This document shows, piece after piece, positions 6,600 through 8,588 of a stretch of DNA of 8,588 nucleotides. Location of the stretch: the NCBI GenBank assembly GCA_028284845.1, contig JANQQY010000259.1, positions 1-8,588 on the forward strand, in the 5' to 3' direction. Origin of the DNA: Spirochaetales bacterium. GTDB lineage: Bacteria > Spirochaetota > Spirochaetia > DSM-27196 > SLST01. Under the pieces are notes generated by a model. That model did no database searches. It was not told the origin of the DNA and saw only the letters and a list, made by a program, of their open reading frames with translations. The translations under genes were made by a program, and so were the position numbers. How positions within the stretch are numbered: position 1 is the stretch's first letter; every line of letters begins with the position of its first letter.

Positions 6600-7880
6600 T
6601 CACGCGGACGGCTCGCCCTTCACGCGGCTCCGGGTTGCGAGCAACCCCACCGCGCACAACATCGCGACGACGGCGAAGGCAATTCCGACCGTGGTGAACG
6701 ATCTATTAAAGCCTCGCGCATCAATAGATGCGCCAAGGATGGGTGTGAGGATCGCACTACCCTCCATTCCCGAAAAGAAGTAGATGCCGAGCACCGTTGT
6801 TCGGTGTCGGTCCACTACTGTGCTTGAGATGTGCGCTTCTGCGGTTGGCATCTTTGTGAACATCAAGATGCCCAGTACAAAGAGGAATGCGCCAAATCCG
6901 AATGGGAAGGGTGCCCTCGTCGACAGGTAGATGAGCGGTCCGATCAGAAGTCCAACGCCAATCATCACTCGAACTCGTCCCAATCGATCAGAGAGCCAGC
7001 CGCCCAAGGGCGCCGCAAAGAGTCCTGTCGCGAAGAGTACGGAGATAAATCCGGCAGCGATTCGCTCATCGACTCCGCGGACGTCGGCGAGGTAGAGCGG
7101 GATGAACGGGATGAGCGAGCCGATCGTAGCTCCAATGAGACCCACGAGCACCATAAAGATCGCAAGCTGTGCCTTTGCGCGAGGCGAGTTTTCTCGCTTC
7201 TCGGGTTCACTCGAGTCGTGGGCGGAGGATGCTCGTTCACCGGCTTGGTTCAAAGTTTGGTTGTGGGTGCGTAGTGCGCGACTGAGAAGCCAGAAGAGAC
7301 CGACGCCCAGAACCGCGACCGGAAGGCTCAACAGCAGGAAACTCCCCCTCCATCCGACCAGCGAGACAAGGCTCGCCGCGATCAGCGGCGCCATGAAGTA
7401 GCTGCTCGAACCGCCAATGATGTGGATACCCATCGCTCGACCACGACGCGCCTCCGGAACGGATCTGGCGATTACACTCGAGCTTGCAGGGTGATAGCCT
7501 CCGCCTACGATTCCCATCAGGAGCAGGGCGGCGAGCACCGCGCCAAAGCCGGGAGCGAGTCCAACCAACGCACCGGCCACTGCGACCCCCGTGATTCCCG
7601 CCAGGAGCAGCCATCGCGCGCCAACCCGGTCGGCGAGCCAACCTGACGGGAGCTGAGATATGCCGTATGCGATGGTGAATGCCGACCCGACCACTCCCGT
7701 CTGGGCGTAGCTCAGCCCAAAGTCGTTGCGAATAAAGGGGAGGAGCGGCGCAATCAATGCTGTAAGGACGTGGTGGCTGAAGTGCGCACCGGCAAGGAGG
7801 CCGATCAGAGTAGAAATCTGTTTACGTCTCTCGTCGGGCGTTCCGGTCGTATCGCGGAGCGTTGCTGAATCGGTGCTCAT
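6600..7880 (-). CDS. Major facilitator superfamily transporter (Fsr-like)
   Basis: This 426-residue membrane protein probably moves a small molecule, likely outward, using the ion gradient. Twelve helices can be picked out as two groups of six separated by a polar, charged loop at about 201-237. The MFS motif A occurs in both halves: GWLADRVGAR at about 80-89 and GWLSDRLGR at about 294-302. N-terminal features (FGLSYAQTGVVGSAF at about 54-68, GGGYHPASSSVIAR at about 126-139, RRGRAMGIHIIGG at about 145-157) resemble the fosmidomycin-resistance (Fsr) branch of the superfamily. The real substrate is unknown, and drug resistance should not be assumed. The ATG at 7880 has no Shine-Dalgarno: the bases before it are pyrimidine-rich, and an in-frame TAG lies only 12 codons upstream with no start codon in between. 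The gene is convergent with the importer operon and divergent from the MetE-like gene, 58 bp away. Confidence 0.88.
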   Translation of the reverse strand: MSTDSATLRDTTGTPDERRKQISTLIGLLAGAHFSHHVLTALIAPLLPFIRNDFGLSYAQTGVVGSAFTIAYGISQLPSGWLADRVGARWLLLAGITGVAVAGALVGLAPGFGAVLAALLLMGIVGGGYHPASSSVIARSVPEARRGRAMGIHIIGGSSSYFMAPLIAASLVSLVGWRGSFLLLSLPVAVLGVGLFWLLSRALRTHNQTLNQAGERASSAHDSSEPEKRENSPRAKAQLAIFMVLVGLIGATIGSLIPFIPLYLADVRGVDERIAAGFISVLFATGLFAAPLGGWLSDRLGRVRVMIGVGLLIGPLIYLSTRAPFPFGFGAFLFVLGILMFTKMPTAEAHISSTVVDRHRTTVLGIYFFSGMEGSAILTPILGASIDARGFNRSFTTVGIAFAVVAMLCAVGLLATRSRVKGEPSA

Positions 7881-7900
7881 GTAGACGAGGAGCGTACCAG

Positions 7901-7918
7901 AGCATGGTGACCAATGCT
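7901..7918. promoter_or_regulatory. Imperfect palindrome in the divergent intergenic region
   Basis: AGCATGGT and ACCAATGCT flank a central G. The two arms are complementary apart from one extra A in the right arm. The site lies midway between the MFS start (7880) and the MetE-like start (7939) and could be an operator serving both genes. The 58-bp gap contains no convincing -35/-10 pair. Confidence 0.3.
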
Positions 7919-7938
7919 ACACTCGCGGAGGAGGAACG

Positions 7939-8588
7939 ATGATCAAGACGACTGTAGTGGGAAGCTATCCAGTGCCTTCATGGCTGCGCGCCTATCCAAC
8001 GGCGCCTCACCTTCGGGACGCCGTACTCACAATCCTCAAGACCCAGGAGCTCGCTGGGATCGACGTCATCTCCGATGGCGAACTCTCCCGCTGGGATGTC
8101 AATCATCCCGACACGAACGGCATGATCGAGACGTTTATCAAGCCACTGGAAGGTGTCAGAACCGAACTCTCGCGGAGAGAAGTCGAGGATTTCCGAAAGC
8201 TACCGGGCATGGAGTTTCGAGCCCGACCGGCCGGCGTTGTGGAAGGGCCGATAGAAGAGGGGCTTCTCGACCTGGTCAACGACTGGCGTTTCGTTCGCGA
8301 TCTTGGCGCGGTTCCCATCAAGTTCACGCTCACGGCGCCCTACATGCTCGCCAAGACCCTCGTCGATCATCACTACCGCGATCTACGCGAGCTCACGAAC
8401 AGCATCGCGAGGGCTCTGGCAGCACAGGTTGCAGAGATCGATGCCCCGGTGATTCAGGTGGACGAGGCCAATCTCCCCGGCGCCCCCTCGGATGCGAGCT
8501 GGGTCGACGAGCCGGTCAATATCGTTCTGGATGCGATACCGGCGGAAGCGTCTCGCGGTATGCACCTCTGCTTTGGCAACTACGGGGG
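7939..8588 (+). CDS. MetE-like (cobalamin-independent methionine synthase family) methyltransferase, N-terminal part (runs off window)
   Basis: The frame is open from ATG 7939 to the end of the window (216 full codons, no stop). GGAGGAGGAA at 7927-7936 is a strong Shine-Dalgarno and fixes the start. The protein opens directly with the catalytic-domain signature VVGSYPVPSWL (residues 6-16) and continues with GIDVISDGELSR (40-51), a QVDEAN segment (173-178) and HLCFGNYG (209-216). His209 and Cys211 match the His-X-Cys zinc ligands of the MetE C-terminal domain, and Glu176 lies in the conserved DE pair. It therefore resembles the short, single-domain MetE-like proteins of archaea and many bacteria, not the two-domain enzyme of E. 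coli. Those transfer methyl groups to a thiol such as homocysteine, with a methyl donor that is often unknown. Methionine synthesis is possible but unproven. The remaining zinc ligands should lie beyond the window. Confidence 0.85.
   Translation, partial: MIKTTVVGSYPVPSWLRAYPTAPHLRDAVLTILKTQELAGIDVISDGELSRWDVNHPDTNGMIETFIKPLEGVRTELSRREVEDFRKLPGMEFRARPAGVVEGPIEEGLLDLVNDWRFVRDLGAVPIKFTLTAPYMLAKTLVDHHYRDLRELTNSIARALAAQVAEIDAPVIQVDEANLPGAPSDASWVDEPVNIVLDAIPAEASRGMHLCFGNYG

Noticed and set aside
6579..6614. GAGCCGT/ACGGCTC inverted repeat overlapping the end of the MFS gene, considered as its terminator
   Set aside because: The stop codon lies inside the loop, the inner pairs include wobbles, and no T-tract follows; the hairpin at 6505-6531 is a better candidate.
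6831..7274. Open frame of 147 codons on the plus strand inside the MFS gene
   Set aside because: It is antisense to a clear 12-helix transporter, and its composition is that of a reverse-complemented membrane protein.
7918..7923. TACACT as a -10 box for the MetE-like gene
   Set aside because: No acceptable -35 lies 16-18 bp upstream, and transcription would start almost on the Shine-Dalgarno.
1..8588. tRNA or rRNA genes, CRISPR arrays, insertion sequences, phage or defence genes
   Set aside because: No cloverleaf-like segments, regularly spaced repeats, transposase motifs or terminal inverted repeats were seen; coding genes fill nearly the whole window and no gene-free stretch exceeds about 110 bp.

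Overview
The window looks like a chromosomal segment from a moderately high-GC diderm bacterium, most likely a free-living spirochaete (Spirochaetota). The main clue is the solute-binding protein: its signal peptide ends in AFA and is followed by a Gly/Glu-rich mature start (GGEEE), with no lipobox cysteine, a style common in spirochaetal binding proteins. The taxonomic call is an inference and is not certain.

Layout. Positions 1-419 (+) hold the 3' end of a DUF2264 gene that began upstream. Positions 490-2835 (+) encode a 781-residue membrane-anchored AraC-family regulator with a large extracytoplasmic sensor, of the YesS-like kind. Positions 2940-4520, 4616-5587 and 5597-6493 (all +) encode a complete LplA/LplB/LplC-type (CUT1 family) carbohydrate importer: a periplasmic binding protein and two permeases. 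No ATPase is encoded in the window. A strong hairpin at 6505-6531 follows the last permease gene. An MFS transporter (6600-7880) lies convergently on the minus strand. A 58-bp divergent intergenic region separates it from the 5' part of a MetE-like methyltransferase gene (7939 to the window end, +).

How the genes work together (inference from family knowledge). The membrane regulator probably senses a carbohydrate, or another signal, outside the cytoplasmic membrane and activates the importer genes directly downstream. The 104-bp gap before the binding-protein gene contains repeated TCACGA elements exactly 20 bp apart, abutting a plausible -35/-10 pair. This is the arrangement expected for an AraC-type activator. 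The binding protein would capture an oligosaccharide, the two permeases would form the channel, and a shared MsmX-like ATPase encoded elsewhere would energise it. The DUF2264 protein upstream may act on the same carbohydrate. A very stable stem-loop between the binding-protein and permease genes could keep binding-protein expression above permease expression. The MFS and MetE-like genes appear unrelated to the importer.

I saw no RNA genes, CRISPR arrays, insertion sequences or phage genes. No clearly new system stands out. The most interesting content is the regulatory architecture around the importer.
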